From Gleimia hominis (lineage in GTDB: Bacteria > Actinomycetota > Actinomycetes > Actinomycetales > Actinomycetaceae): DNA of 64,000 nt. The notes under the pieces are model-generated. The model saw nothing but the letters and a program-made list of their open reading frames with translations, did no database searches and was not told the DNA's origin. Made by a program: the position numbers and the translations under genes. Shown one piece after another: positions 17,668-25,183 of the stretch. Every line of letters starts with the position of its first letter. Position 1 is the stretch's first letter. Location: NCBI RefSeq assembly GCF_002871945.2, contig NZ_CP126963.1:682001-746000 (forward strand), in the 5' to 3' direction.

Positions 17668-17784
17668 TCATTTACCAACAGCTCTTCCTGTTGCATTGTT
17701 TGCCAAATCCATTTTTTTATCCTTTTGATCCTTGGTAGGACGTTTCGATTCGCCACGCAGCCAATCAAGAAAACCCATCTTCAT
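17668..17784 (-). CDS. Small chimeric ORF with a portal-like N-terminus
   Basis: A 38-codon frame begins MKMGFLDWLRGESKR, as in the portal gene, and then diverges into a lysine-rich sequence (PTKDQKDKKMD). It keeps the AGGGG ribosome binding site because it starts inside the second copy of the 56-bp repeat. Most likely it is a leftover of duplication, not a working gene. Confidence 0.3.
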   Translation of the reverse strand: MKMGFLDWLRGESKRPTKDQKDKKMDLANNATGRAVGK

Positions 17785-17796
17785 CCCCTAAAAGAA
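17741..17796 (-). repeat. 56-bp direct repeat, copy 2
   Basis: This copy differs from 16413-16468 at one position (T for G in GCCAA-x-CAAG). It includes the start codon of the 38-codon ORF and lies upstream of the EEP-fold gene. Confidence 0.85.
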
Positions 17797-17806
17797 CAGA
17801 CATGAA

Positions 17807-17840
17807 GATGGGCACCTACACATACACGCAGGTGCCCATC
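17807..17840 (-). terminator. Hairpin downstream of the secreted glycine-rich protein pair
   Basis: GATGGGCACCT (17807-17817) and AGGTGCCCATC (17830-17840) form an 11-bp stem with a 12-nt loop. Read on the minus strand it lies after the 67-residue membrane protein gene and is followed by TTCATGTCTGTTCTTTT, so it may end that transcript. A smaller 7-bp palindrome sits at 17887-17903. Confidence 0.55.
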
Positions 17841-17909
17841 TAGGAGCAAGGCCACTCCGATTACTCATCGAAGTCCCTCAGTTCGCGTTAGCGCGCCGCT
17901 AACTAATGG

Positions 17910-18113
17910 TCATTCTTTCTGTTGTCCTCGCAGTTGTGTCAGGGAAACAACAAACGTTAAGCCGACTCCGAAAAGAAGAATCGGATTGAGTACTGTTGCC
18001 TTAAACACGGTTCTTCCCAACAGCATAAAAACAACCACTGAAGCGAGCGCGAAACCGATGGATCCGCACAGGTAACACACGATCCGTCGCTTACCAGCAG
18101 AACGTTGCCACAC
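17910..18113 (-). CDS. Small membrane protein next to a secreted glycine-rich protein
   Basis: The 67-residue protein has two hydrophobic segments (about residues 12-33 and 40-58), a basic N-terminus and a short charged C-terminus (LRGQQKE). The start is GTG at 18113 with GGAGGTGGG ten bases upstream, inside the end of the preceding gene, which it overlaps by 23 bases. I do not recognise a family. Its size, its membrane location and its coupling to a secreted, possibly membrane-active protein would fit an immunity or helper protein, but that is inference only. Confidence 0.55.
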   Translation of the reverse strand: MWQRSAGKRRIVCYLCGSIGFALASVVVFMLLGRTVFKATVLNPILLFGVGLTFVVSLTQLRGQQKE

Positions 18114-18618
18114 CGGTTAACCCACCTCCAATACCGCCAACGATACTGCCTAGAAGTCCGCCTGAAACAGTTCCAATAACTGGCACGGTAACAGTTCCAA
18201 CCGCAGCTCCGCCAAGCCCAAGAGTTCCTGCACCCGTCACAGTTCCACCACCTATCCCGGCGAGGCACTTACCCACACTTCGCGTTTGATACAGTTCGGA
18301 AACTGAGATGAGAAGACCGTTCTCAATCTTGGCGTATTTCACGTGGACAGGAGCACCAGTAACATCAACAGCAGTCACAGGTAACTGCTCAGTCATTCCG
18401 TTCTGTGAAACGGTCAGGTTCGTCAGATCAATGTCAACACCGTCTGCTGGGGTGAAGAGCATTGAACGCGCATCAATATACGTAAGCGTTCCCGCAGACT
18501 GCTGATAACTCGCTGAACTTGACTGGACAGGTTCAGCAATCTCGTCCGCTACAGCAAACGTTGCGCCTTGAAAAACCAGAACGCAACTGGAAACCAGAAC
18601 GATAGCGTCCTTTTTGAT
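18091..18618 (-). CDS. Secreted glycine-rich protein, bacteriocin-like C-terminus, non-canonical start
   Basis: The open frame continues upstream of the first ATG (18462) and encodes a Sec signal peptide, KKDAIVLVSSCVLVFQGATF followed by AVA-DE, before in-frame ATG, GTG or TTG codons are found. A ribosome binding site (AGAGGAAGA) lies ten bases before an ATC codon at 18618, which I take as the start. The mature part of about 150 residues ends in a long Gly/Val/Ala segment with repeated GxxxG spacing, flanked by Cys in VGKCLAG and ATFCW. Class IIb bacteriocins have similar glycine-rich helices, but the family here is unrecognised. A good promoter lies upstream. If ATC is not used, the product starts at 18462 without a signal peptide or the gene is dead. 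Confidence 0.5.
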   Translation of the reverse strand: MKKDAIVLVSSCVLVFQGATFAVADEIAEPVQSSSASYQQSAGTLTYIDARSMLFTPADGVDIDLTNLTVSQNGMTEQLPVTAVDVTGAPVHVKYAKIENGLLISVSELYQTRSVGKCLAGIGGGTVTGAGTLGLGGAAVGTVTVPVIGTVSGGLLGSIVGGIGGGLTGVATFCW

Positions 18619-18645
18619 ACTCGTGATTCTTCCTCTTTGTGTGTC

Positions 18646-18717
18646 TCACTGCCAGCTCAGATGCTGGAAGCCTCTGTTCCGCAGCGCGCGTTGGTGCTTG
18701 CTGCAGGGAACCATCAT
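18646..18717 (-). CDS. Possible 23-codon leader ORF
   Basis: ATGATG at 18717 opens a short frame (MMVPCSKHQRALRNRGFQHL and three more residues) that ends in TGA at 18646-18648. It is in the same frame as the secreted protein gene and 27 bases before its ATC. AAGGTG lies upstream. It may be a chance frame in the mRNA leader or the original N-terminal region cut by a stop codon. Confidence 0.25.
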   Translation of the reverse strand: MMVPCSKHQRALRNRGFQHLSWQ

Positions 18718-18755
18718 TTATGCAACACCTTGGCTACCTAAAAGCTGGTGGTTTA

Positions 18756-18785
18756 ATTAGACACATTCAGCTGCGCCCGTGTCAA
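18756..18785 (-). promoter_or_regulatory. Promoter of the secreted glycine-rich protein gene
   Basis: On the minus strand a perfect -35 TTGACA (18785-18780) and a -10 TCTAAT (18761-18756) are separated by 18 bases. This predicts transcription start near 18748 and a leader of about 130 nt. Confidence 0.65.
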
Positions 18786-18884
18786 AAGGTTTCATCCCCG
18801 AATCTCACCCCCGAAATCCCCGGGAATGGCTACCGCTTACAGCACCAGCAGCCCGCGTGAGTATCCCTGATGCTGCTCTGGGGC

Positions 18885-19355
18885 TCAAAAAGAACCTCGG
18901 GGGCAACGTTGGCCTACAAAATCTGCGGTAAGGAAGATGCGGCGGCGACGTTGGGGCACTCCGAAGTGTTGACCATCCAACACCCGCCACGCAACCGAGA
19001 ATCCACCAACCACAAGCACTCCCGCTGTCGGCCAGTCTTTTCTAGGGATAGGTACAGTGGGCGCCTCCGGCTCTGCGACCTGGACAAGCGAGGTGAGGAC
19101 GGCTTGGAAGTGTTTTCCAGCGACGGAGAGATTTTGGCACCGACTGCCGAAAGTAATCACGTCCACCGGCTCAACATCCGCGCCGTAGATCGCGTTCACG
19201 TCACCCAGGTGCTGCACCTTCGGTAGGCGCTTCGTGGTGACCAAGATGGGCAGGAGCTCAATCTTTGAGACCCATATTGGCTCGATGCCCACGTAGAGTG
19301 CGGCGAGTGGGAATCCTCCTGAGCCGTCAAACAACGAACCCAACGTCAACATCAT
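18885..19355 (-). pseudogene. Phage-type DNA cytosine C5 methyltransferase, internally deleted
   Basis: The 156-residue remnant keeps motif I (LGSLFDGSGGFPLAA), the region DVNAIYG...VDVITFG, and motif VIII (FGVPQRRRRIFLTADF). The catalytic PCQ of motif IV is RCQ (GSRCQNLS). Residues between SVAGK and FQAVLTSL, about 30-60 in relatives, are missing, and the target-recognition part is absent. It starts ATG at 19355, overlapping the TGA of the terminase gene (TCATGATG), the usual close packing of phage genes. It is not expected to methylate DNA. Confidence 0.75.
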
Positions 19356-19702
19356 GAGCGTTCCCGTTCGACTTGTTTCACCAAATCCAGGAACGCAAAC
19401 TGTTTCCCACCGCGCACGCAACTAATGCCAGCCTGCATCGAATTCCTGATTGGATATGCCAGCAAATCCAGCGGCTTACCATCACGCTGAACCTCAGACA
19501 GGTATTCGGAAGGCTCCGGCATCTCCGTACCGTCCAGCGCGGCGCCCTCGCCAATATTGCCACCTTGGAAATCGAGCGGGTCAATTGTCGGGTCTTCCAG
19601 GCGTGTGGCAGGGCGCCCCTTGGCGAGCTTCTCATTCAACGCATCCGATTTCGCACCAGCCCGCACCCGCAGGCCATCACGATTCGTACCATCTTTCACC
19701 AT
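19352..19702 (-). pseudogene. Phage terminase small subunit-like protein (P27 type), truncated
   Basis: The N-terminal part MVKDGTNRDGLRVRAGAK, DALNEKLAKGRPATRL and PEPSEYLSEVQRDGKPLD resembles the start of P27-type small terminases found in firmicute and actinobacterial prophages. The helix-rich rest of the family is replaced by about 35 residues ending in VKQVERERS. The ATG at 19702 has GGAG eight bases upstream. It would normally guide the large terminase to phage DNA; no large terminase remains in the window. Confidence 0.6.
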
Positions 19703-19733
19703 ATGGATGTCTCCTCAGGTAGGATACTGCCTT

Positions 19734-19955
19734 GTGGGCAAGAGAAAGAAGACATCACACGGCGACTTATTGACATGGCTGGGCATCGGATTGTTGGGCA
19801 TAGCCTCCATTGCGGACGTTTTGATTATTTTCACCGACAACTACGCGAGAAACCTGCTACTCACTGTGCCTCTGTGGTTCGCAGGATTTGCCTGTTTTGT
19901 TGTGATTGGCCAACAAGAAAATAAGAAAAAGAAACGACGCAAGGTCCGCAAATAA
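19734..19955 (+). CDS. Small two-helix membrane protein of unknown function
   Basis: The 73-residue frame begins at GTG with GGTAGGA nine bases upstream. It reads a basic N-terminus (GKRKKTSHG), two hydrophobic segments (about 14-31 and 40-60) and a very basic C-terminus (ENKKKKRRKVRK). It is on the strand opposite to the phage remnants and divergent from the terminase gene, 31 bases start to start. The architecture is like small holin- or immunity-type proteins, but there is no recognisable family. Confidence 0.4.
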   Translation: MGKRKKTSHGDLLTWLGIGLLGIASIADVLIIFTDNYARNLLLTVPLWFAGFACFVVIGQQENKKKKRRKVRK

Positions 19956-20056
19956 TCAGCATGAGGGGTAATCCCCCGTTTGATTCGGAAACTTTGTGCG
20001 CGGTGGGCCCTGCCTGCTGATCAGCCGAAAACCCGAGAGATGGAGAGCCCCCAACC

Positions 20057-20239
20057 TCACACAGAGGGCGGGGCGGTGATGTAGGCGCGGATCTTCCGCC
20101 AGCTGGCGCCGTATCTGCGGTTGATCTTCGGGTCACGTTGGAAGCGCCGGTAGCGTTCGTCCTCAGCTTCGGCGTGCTGCTCGCAGAAGCGGTTGTGGGT
20201 GAGGTTTGGGGAGCAGGGACGCGCAGGTCGCTTCGGCAT
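20057..20239 (-). pseudogene. HNH endonuclease remnant of prophage
   Basis: The 60-residue frame MPKRPARPCSPNLTHNRFCE, then DERYRRFQRDPKINRRYGASWRKIR, matches the N-terminal half of phage HNH endonucleases that lie next to terminase genes. The zinc-binding and HNH catalytic half is missing; the frame ends after ITAPPSV. Its order relative to the terminase and methyltransferase remnants is as in intact prophages. Confidence 0.65.
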
Positions 20240-20250
20240 CAGCGCGCGTC

Positions 20251-20374
20251 CCTTTCCCCGACGCGGCGAAGCCCAAAGGTTCCCGGTGAGTGGGTTCCTT
20301 GGGGCTACTCCTATTTTTCAACCACCTACATCATGACAGGCTCCGAGGCGGCTTTGCCTCGCACGGTTCGGATA
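20251..20374. repeat. Imperfect ~125-bp repeat, copy 1
   Basis: This segment begins CTTTCCCCGACGCGGCGAAG and ends CGCACGGTTCGGATAC. It has blocks identical to 21183-21318, including GGCTACTCCTATTTTTCAA and CATCATGACAGGCTCCGAGG, in the same orientation. The two copies bracket the pair of small genes at 20402-21080. No protein-coding frame in it looks real. Confidence 0.8.
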
Positions 20375-20401
20375 CTCGCTAACGCTAAAGCAGTTTTCGT
20401 G

Positions 20402-20797
20402 TCAGCCAAACTCAAGCCCGTTTTGGTACTGCTGATTGAATGCGGTCAAAACACCCGCCGCGTTAGCGGATCCCACAACCTGGGAAAGCAGATCAATAGC
20501 TTCCGGGACTGACATCGGTTCGTCATCATATGCTGCCATTAAGGAAGCGTTGTCGGCGAGGGGAGCTTTTGGTTTCGCACTGTGCTTCTCACCTTTCAAA
20601 CGTGTCGTGATACCACCGAGGATGAGTGTCAGATTGACACGTTCCGTGTTGCTAAGAAACATCCTGCACAGGTAAGCATCATAAGGCTTATCCGCGCTAT
20701 ATTGCACACAACCAACTAGAGTCAACAGCACATCCTTGAGACTTGCCACCTCATTCTCTAGAGAATCAATCCGTTTTAGGTAGTCCGCAGATTCCAT
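20402..20797 (-). CDS. Hypothetical protein with N-terminal coiled coil
   Basis: The 131-residue soluble protein of no known family starts with heptad-like LKRIDSLENEVASLKDVLLTL (about residues 7-27). It has a short middle region and an acidic, alanine-rich C-terminal half (PEAIDLLSQVVGSANAAGVL). The ATG at 20797 has AGGAG upstream and overlaps the end of the secreted-protein gene by 32 bases, so the two are co-expressed. A role as partner or immunity protein for the secreted protein is possible (inference). Confidence 0.6.
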   Translation of the reverse strand: MESADYLKRIDSLENEVASLKDVLLTLVGCVQYSADKPYDAYLCRMFLSNTERVNLTLILGGITTRLKGEKHSAKPKAPLADNASLMAAYDDEPMSVPEAIDLLSQVVGSANAAGVLTAFNQQYQNGLEFG

Positions 20798-21080
20798 CGA
20801 ATTTTGCTCCTAGATTTACGAACTGGCTACCGCCAGAACGTATCATTCCAGCGATACCTTTCAGCGCGTGCTTAAGGACCCAAGTTCTTGCCCCGCGCTC
20901 TTCCACGAGTGGGTCTTGAGCCGATTTATCGGAAGAACTTACCGGCTGCTGTGCTTCTAGCGTTATTTCGGCATTAGGACTAACCTCATCCGCAACTGCA
21001 GTGGAAGTAAAACCTACGCTACTGATCAGCAAGGTCAAAGAAAGTCCTATAGCGATCAGACCGTTCTTTAAAGTCTTCAT
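20766..21080 (-). CDS. Small secreted protein of unknown function
   Basis: The 104-residue protein has a clear Sec signal peptide: KTLKNG, a hydrophobic core and AVA-DE cleavage near residue 30. A polar Ser/Gln/Glu stretch follows, then a basic, glycine-containing C-terminal 40 residues (WVLKHALKGIAGMIRSGG...FDGICGLPKTD) that could form an amphipathic helix. GAGGAAG precedes the ATG, and a -10-like TAGAAT lies at 21129-21124. The layout of signal peptide, AVADE and then a coupled downstream gene is the same as in the pair at 17.9-18.6 kb, although the sequences differ. A small toxin or bacteriocin is one reading; the family is not recognised. Confidence 0.6.
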   Translation of the reverse strand: MKTLKNGLIAIGLSLTLLISSVGFTSTAVADEVSPNAEITLEAQQPVSSSDKSAQDPLVEERGARTWVLKHALKGIAGMIRSGGSQFVNLGAKFDGICGLPKTD

Positions 21081-21182
21081 GAATCTTCCTCACAACGGGG
21101 CAGTCATTTAACCAGTTCATCCTATTCTACTTGCCGGTGGTTGATCGCTAACCGTTGTCCCACCCTCATCGGCAGCAAACTT

Positions 21183-21318
21183 CTTTCCCCGACGCGGCGA
21201 AGCCCTCGGAGACCGTTTTTTACGATCCCCTAGGGCTACTCCTATTTTTCAACAGCTTACATCATGACAGGCTCCGAGGCAGTTTTGCTTCGCACGGTTC
21301 CTCGCACGGTTCGGATAC
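21183..21318. repeat. Imperfect ~125-bp repeat, copy 2
   Basis: This is the direct-orientation partner of 20251-20374. It contains an additional local duplication of TCGCACGGTTC. It lies just before the DUF3024 remnant. Confidence 0.8.
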
Positions 21319-21336
21319 CCTTCGGCGCAACGGGTG

Positions 21337-21400
21337 CACACCATGGGACGGGCAAGGCGAACTCACCCGTCGCCCGATAGCCCGCCTACGCTATACCAAA
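21337..21400 (+). pseudogene. DUF3024 gene fragment
   Basis: The + strand encodes TPWDGQGELTRRPIARLRYTKS, clearly related to PSWDGQGEPTRFPIARLRYTKS of the intact DUF3024 protein at 12.5 kb, with about 80% identical bases. Both ends are lost. Its orientation is opposite to the intact copy, so DUF3024 sequences mark both edges of the island. Confidence 0.75.
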
Positions 21401-21494
21401 TCCAAATGTGCTTCGCCTGCGTCCAACCCTTGCAAGCCTCACAACTCATCTACATCTACATCGTCTGGAATCCAACGTTTTCCGATCGCTCGGT

Positions 21495-23678
21495 TTACTT
21501 ACGCCGCTTCTCTCTCACACGCACACTTATCTGAATGGGCGTGCCCGGGAAGCCCCACAGTTCCCGTAACTTCCGTTCGATAAACCGCCGGTACCCCGGA
21601 TCCAAAAATCCGGTAGTGAACAGCACGAACCGCGGGGGACGGCTCGATACCTGTGTGCCAAACAAGATTCGCGGCTGTTTACCACCCCGCACCGGGTGCG
21701 GATTAGCTGCTACCAGTTCACCGAGGAACGAGTTCAGCTTTCCTGTCGAGATTCGCGTTTGCCACCCAAGTAGCGACTGGTCAATTGCGCGCACCAGCCG
21801 GTTAGTGTGCCACCCCGTAGCCGCAGAAATGTTTACGCGCGGTGCCCAACTCACCTGATGAAGATCCCGCGCAACTTCGCGTTTAAACTGCGCCTGCCGA
21901 TCGACATCCACCTTATCCCACTTGTTGTTAACCAAAACGAGTGCGCGACCCGCATCCACGGCCTGCTGCACGATCCGCACGTCCTGCTCTGTTAACTCCA
22001 CCGACGCATCCAGGAGCACCAGCGCCACCTCTGCTTTTTCCAGGGCCGCTTGCGTACGCAAAGCCGCGTAGTAGTCCGCGCCCGTCGAGCGGTGTAGCCG
22101 CCGCCGCACCCCCGCGGTATCGACAAACCACCAGGGCCGCCCATCTACCTCAATCAGCTCATCGACCGGGTCGCGGGTGGTTCCCGCCATATCGTGCACC
22201 ACCACGCGTTGCGCACCCGCTAACTGGTTCAACAAACTCGACTTCCCCACGTTCGGCCGGCCTATCAGCGCTATCCGCCGCGGCCCACCTTCAGGAAGGG
22301 CGGGTGCCACCGCAGATTCCTTCGGTAAAACATCCACCACACGGTCCAGCAGGTCCCCGCTGCCCCGCCCATGCAGGGCTGACACCGCAATCGGCTCGCC
22401 CAAACCAAGCGACCACAACATCGCGGCATCCGCCTCTTGGGCTTCAGAATCAATCTTGTTAGCCGCCAGCACCACTGGTTTACCACTGCGGCGCAACAAA
22501 CGGATTAGACGCTCATCCGAATCCGCCACCCCAACCGAAGCGTCCACCACGAACAGCACCGCGTCCGCCATCTCAATCGCCAGTTCGGCCTGCAGCGCCA
22601 CCTCCTTATCTAAACCTTTCACGGTCGCATCCCAACCACCGGTATCGACCAATGTGAAATCCTTACCCGCCCAGTTCGCCGGATACGAAACCCGGTCACG
22701 AGTAACTCCAGGCTGGTCTTGCACCACGGCAGCGCGCCGCCCCAAAATGCGGTTCACCAGCGTGGACTTACCCACGTTCGGCCGGCCAATCACCGCCAAG
22801 ACAGGTGCGCCCGCATGCGATTGCTCCTGCCCATCAGCTGGCGCCTGCCCATCCAAAACCGCGGCGTCATTATCACTTAACTCGTACGCATCCAGGCTCG
22901 CGCGCATAGCTCGGGCCCGGTTATCTTCCGCAACGCGCTTAGCCTGCAGTTCCTGGATCCTCTCAATCACCAGGTCCAGCACACTATCCATAGTTTCGTC
23001 CACACTCAGTGCCGACGAATCCAGCGTCGCTACTCCCTCAGCGGCCGACGTGAAATTAACTACCGTAGAATCCTTCGCATCCCGATCCACCACCTGTGCG
23101 CGTGTCTGCGCCTCAAGCGCCTCATCAGATTCACCGTCGTGCAACTGTTTAGTACGCCGATTCAAACGCGCTTTCTGGGAAGCCGTCAACAGCAGCCGCA
23201 CCGGTGCCTGCGGTGCTACCACCGTAGTGATGTCGCGGCCCTCAACGACAATGGGAACGCCCGACGCCTCACTGGTGGCAATAATCTCCTGCTGGCGCCG
23301 AACTAACCGCTCGCGCGCAGACACGTTTGTGGACACGGTAGACACGTTCTCGGTAACGGCCTGCGACCTGATCTCATCGGTCACATCCGTAGCCCCAACG
23401 AGCACGCGAAACTCATTAGGATCGGTCGAAATCGCGAGCGGAAACGAATCTGCTGCCCCGGCTACCGCCTCGGCGTCACCAATCAAGTCGTTCTCCATGC
23501 AATACCACGCCAACGCCCGGTACATCGCGCCCGTATCCAGGTACTCGCCGTCAAGCAGCGTAGCCAGCTTACGGGCAATCGTCGACTTCCCACTGCCAGA
23601 GGGCCCGTCGATCGCCACAACCAAACCCAACGCGTGGGCCTCATGCGCCATCGCATCAATCGTAACTTCATCTTTCAC
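21495..23678 (-). CDS. cmk-der: Fused CMP kinase / ribosome assembly GTPase Der
   Basis: The 727-residue bifunctional protein has a cytidylate kinase domain (residues 1 to ~225; P-loop GPSGSGKST at 25-33) that phosphorylates CMP and dCMP. A linker of about 60 residues leads to the double GTPase Der (EngA), which acts in 50S subunit assembly. The first G domain has GRPNVGKST near 298-306, DTGG and NKID. The second has GRPNVGKSS near 473-481, DTAG and NKWD, and a KH-like domain ends the protein. The fusion is common in actinobacteria. The GTG at 23678 was chosen because GGAGGG lies eight bases upstream; a longer frame to 23729 is less likely. Confidence 0.95.
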   Translation of the reverse strand: MKDEVTIDAMAHEAHALGLVVAIDGPSGSGKSTIARKLATLLDGEYLDTGAMYRALAWYCMENDLIGDAEAVAGAADSFPLAISTDPNEFRVLVGATDVTDEIRSQAVTENVSTVSTNVSARERLVRRQQEIIATSEASGVPIVVEGRDITTVVAPQAPVRLLLTASQKARLNRRTKQLHDGESDEALEAQTRAQVVDRDAKDSTVVNFTSAAEGVATLDSSALSVDETMDSVLDLVIERIQELQAKRVAEDNRARAMRASLDAYELSDNDAAVLDGQAPADGQEQSHAGAPVLAVIGRPNVGKSTLVNRILGRRAAVVQDQPGVTRDRVSYPANWAGKDFTLVDTGGWDATVKGLDKEVALQAELAIEMADAVLFVVDASVGVADSDERLIRLLRRSGKPVVLAANKIDSEAQEADAAMLWSLGLGEPIAVSALHGRGSGDLLDRVVDVLPKESAVAPALPEGGPRRIALIGRPNVGKSSLLNQLAGAQRVVVHDMAGTTRDPVDELIEVDGRPWWFVDTAGVRRRLHRSTGADYYAALRTQAALEKAEVALVLLDASVELTEQDVRIVQQAVDAGRALVLVNNKWDKVDVDRQAQFKREVARDLHQVSWAPRVNISAATGWHTNRLVRAIDQSLLGWQTRISTGKLNSFLGELVAANPHPVRGGKQPRILFGTQVSSRPPRFVLFTTGFLDPGYRRFIERKLRELWGFPGTPIQISVRVREKRRK

Positions 23679-23750
23679 AGTCTTATCCCTCCGTGACAAT
23701 CCGCCATCCACGCACCGACAATTCCACAACCGCGGCGTGCACGGTTGCTG

Positions 23751-24497
23751 TTATAGCCCCACGCACCGGTACAGTTCTTGCAGCACGTCCCCTTCCACCT
23801 TCCGGGTAACGCCCGGGTGTAGCCGCCCGATTTTCACGGGCCCAAACTCTGTGCGCACCAGTTCAATCACCGGAAATCCCATTTCTTCCATGAGGCGGCG
23901 CACGATGTGGTTGCGGCCTTCATGCAGCGTAAGCTCGACCAAAGTGAGGTCGCCGTAGTGGTCTGTAATCTGGAAATCGTGCACTGTTACGGGCCCATCT
24001 TCCAGCTCGACGCCGCGTTTCAGGCGTTTCCCCAGCCCGCGCGGGACGTCCCCCGACACGGTGGCTACGTATTTCTTTTGAACCTCGTAGGAGGGGTGCA
24101 TTAGGCGGTGTGACAGTTCCCCATCATTAGTGAGCAGGATCAGGCCCGCCGTATCTGTATCCAACCGGCCCACGTGGAACAGGCGCTGGGAGTACTCAGT
24201 GGTGTAGTCCGACAGGCATTCGCGGCCCTGCGGATCATCCATGGTGGAGACAACTCCCATTGGCTTATTCAACGCGATCGTGAGCGTGTCCTCGTCTAGC
24301 ATGAGCCGGTCTCCGTCCACGTGGATCACCTGTTTCGTCGGGTCGACGCGGGTTCCAAGTTTGCGAACAACTTGTCCGTCAACCGTGACGCGCCCCGACG
24401 TGATCATTGTTTCCGCATGCCGCCGAGAAGCGATACCGGCTTGGGAAATAACCTTCTGTAGCCGCACACCGTTTTTCACGTGTGGATCTTTTCTCAC
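23751..24497 (-). CDS. rluB: 23S rRNA pseudouridine synthase, RluB/RsuA family
   Basis: The 248-residue enzyme has an N-terminal S4 RNA-binding domain (RLQKVISQAGIASRRHAE) and a pseudouridine synthase domain with the catalytic motif GRLDTDTAGLILLTNDG (Asp in RLD). It isomerises uridine in 23S rRNA. The ATG overlaps the scpB stop codon as ATGA, so it is translated with the condensin genes. The order parA-scpA-scpB-rluB-cmk/der is conserved in actinobacteria. Confidence 0.93.
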   Translation of the reverse strand: MRKDPHVKNGVRLQKVISQAGIASRRHAETMITSGRVTVDGQVVRKLGTRVDPTKQVIHVDGDRLMLDEDTLTIALNKPMGVVSTMDDPQGRECLSDYTTEYSQRLFHVGRLDTDTAGLILLTNDGELSHRLMHPSYEVQKKYVATVSGDVPRGLGKRLKRGVELEDGPVTVHDFQITDHYGDLTLVELTLHEGRNHIVRRLMEEMGFPVIELVRTEFGPVKIGRLHPGVTRKVEGDVLQELYRCVGL

Positions 24498-25078
24498 TTT
24501 TCCTCCAAAGTTTTTGATATTTCTGACAGTTCGTCGCGTTTGGGCAAGTGGGGTGCCAGCGGAGCGAGTTCGTCAAGGGACGCAATCCCCATGCGTTCCA
24601 TGAACTCGTTTGTGGTGCGGTACAGGCTGGCGCCCGTGAGGGTTTGCCCATCTTCCGTAACGAGCCCGCGGGCCTGCAGGTTGCGCACCACAGAATCAAC
24701 GTTCACCCCGCGGATCTCGCGAATGCGCGCGCGGGTGATTGGTTGTTTGTAAGCGATTATCGCCAGCGTTTCTAAGGCTGCGCGCGAGAGTTTTTGCGTT
24801 CCTGTTCCCACGATGAACTGGGATACTAGGGGGTCGAATCGGGGCGCTGAGTAGATTCGCCACCCGTTGGCGATGTTGCGCAGTTCAAACCCGCGGCTTT
24901 GAGTTTCGTATTCGCGTGCGAGGCCTTGCAGGCACTGCTGCACGGTTTCCACGTCTACCTCGAGTGCGCGCGCAAGATCGGTTTGTGAAACCGGTTGATC
25001 TACGACCATTAAAATTGCTTCGAGGGCACCTGCGAGCTCGTTGCCCGACAGGGATCGCAGCGTGTTGGCTTGTTGCAT
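24494..25078 (-). CDS. scpB: Segregation and condensation protein ScpB
   Basis: The 194-residue protein has two winged-helix domains (LAGALEAILMVVDQPVSQTDLARAL and ALETLAIIAYKQPITRARIREIRGVN), as in ScpB. ScpB forms the kleisin-associated dimer of the SMC-ScpAB condensin complex. It lies between scpA and rluB, with a 4-base overlap to rluB. The ATG has AGAT upstream but no strong ribosome binding site. Confidence 0.93.
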   Translation of the reverse strand: MQQANTLRSLSGNELAGALEAILMVVDQPVSQTDLARALEVDVETVQQCLQGLAREYETQSRGFELRNIANGWRIYSAPRFDPLVSQFIVGTGTQKLSRAALETLAIIAYKQPITRARIREIRGVNVDSVVRNLQARGLVTEDGQTLTGASLYRTTNEFMERMGIASLDELAPLAPHLPKRDELSEISKTLEEK

Positions 25079-25183
25079 CTAGTGTTGACCTCCCGCCAAT
25101 AACTCCGTTTCTAGTGTAGCGGCCCAAGCTGCGTTTGACGAGCGTGGCTCCTCACCCGAACTAGGTTTGACGAGTCTGGTACC

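Noticed and set aside
22177..23958. 593-codon open frame on the + strand
   Set aside because: It is antisense to cmk-der and rluB, is Ser/Thr/Arg-rich without any domain, and arises from the codon bias of the real genes.
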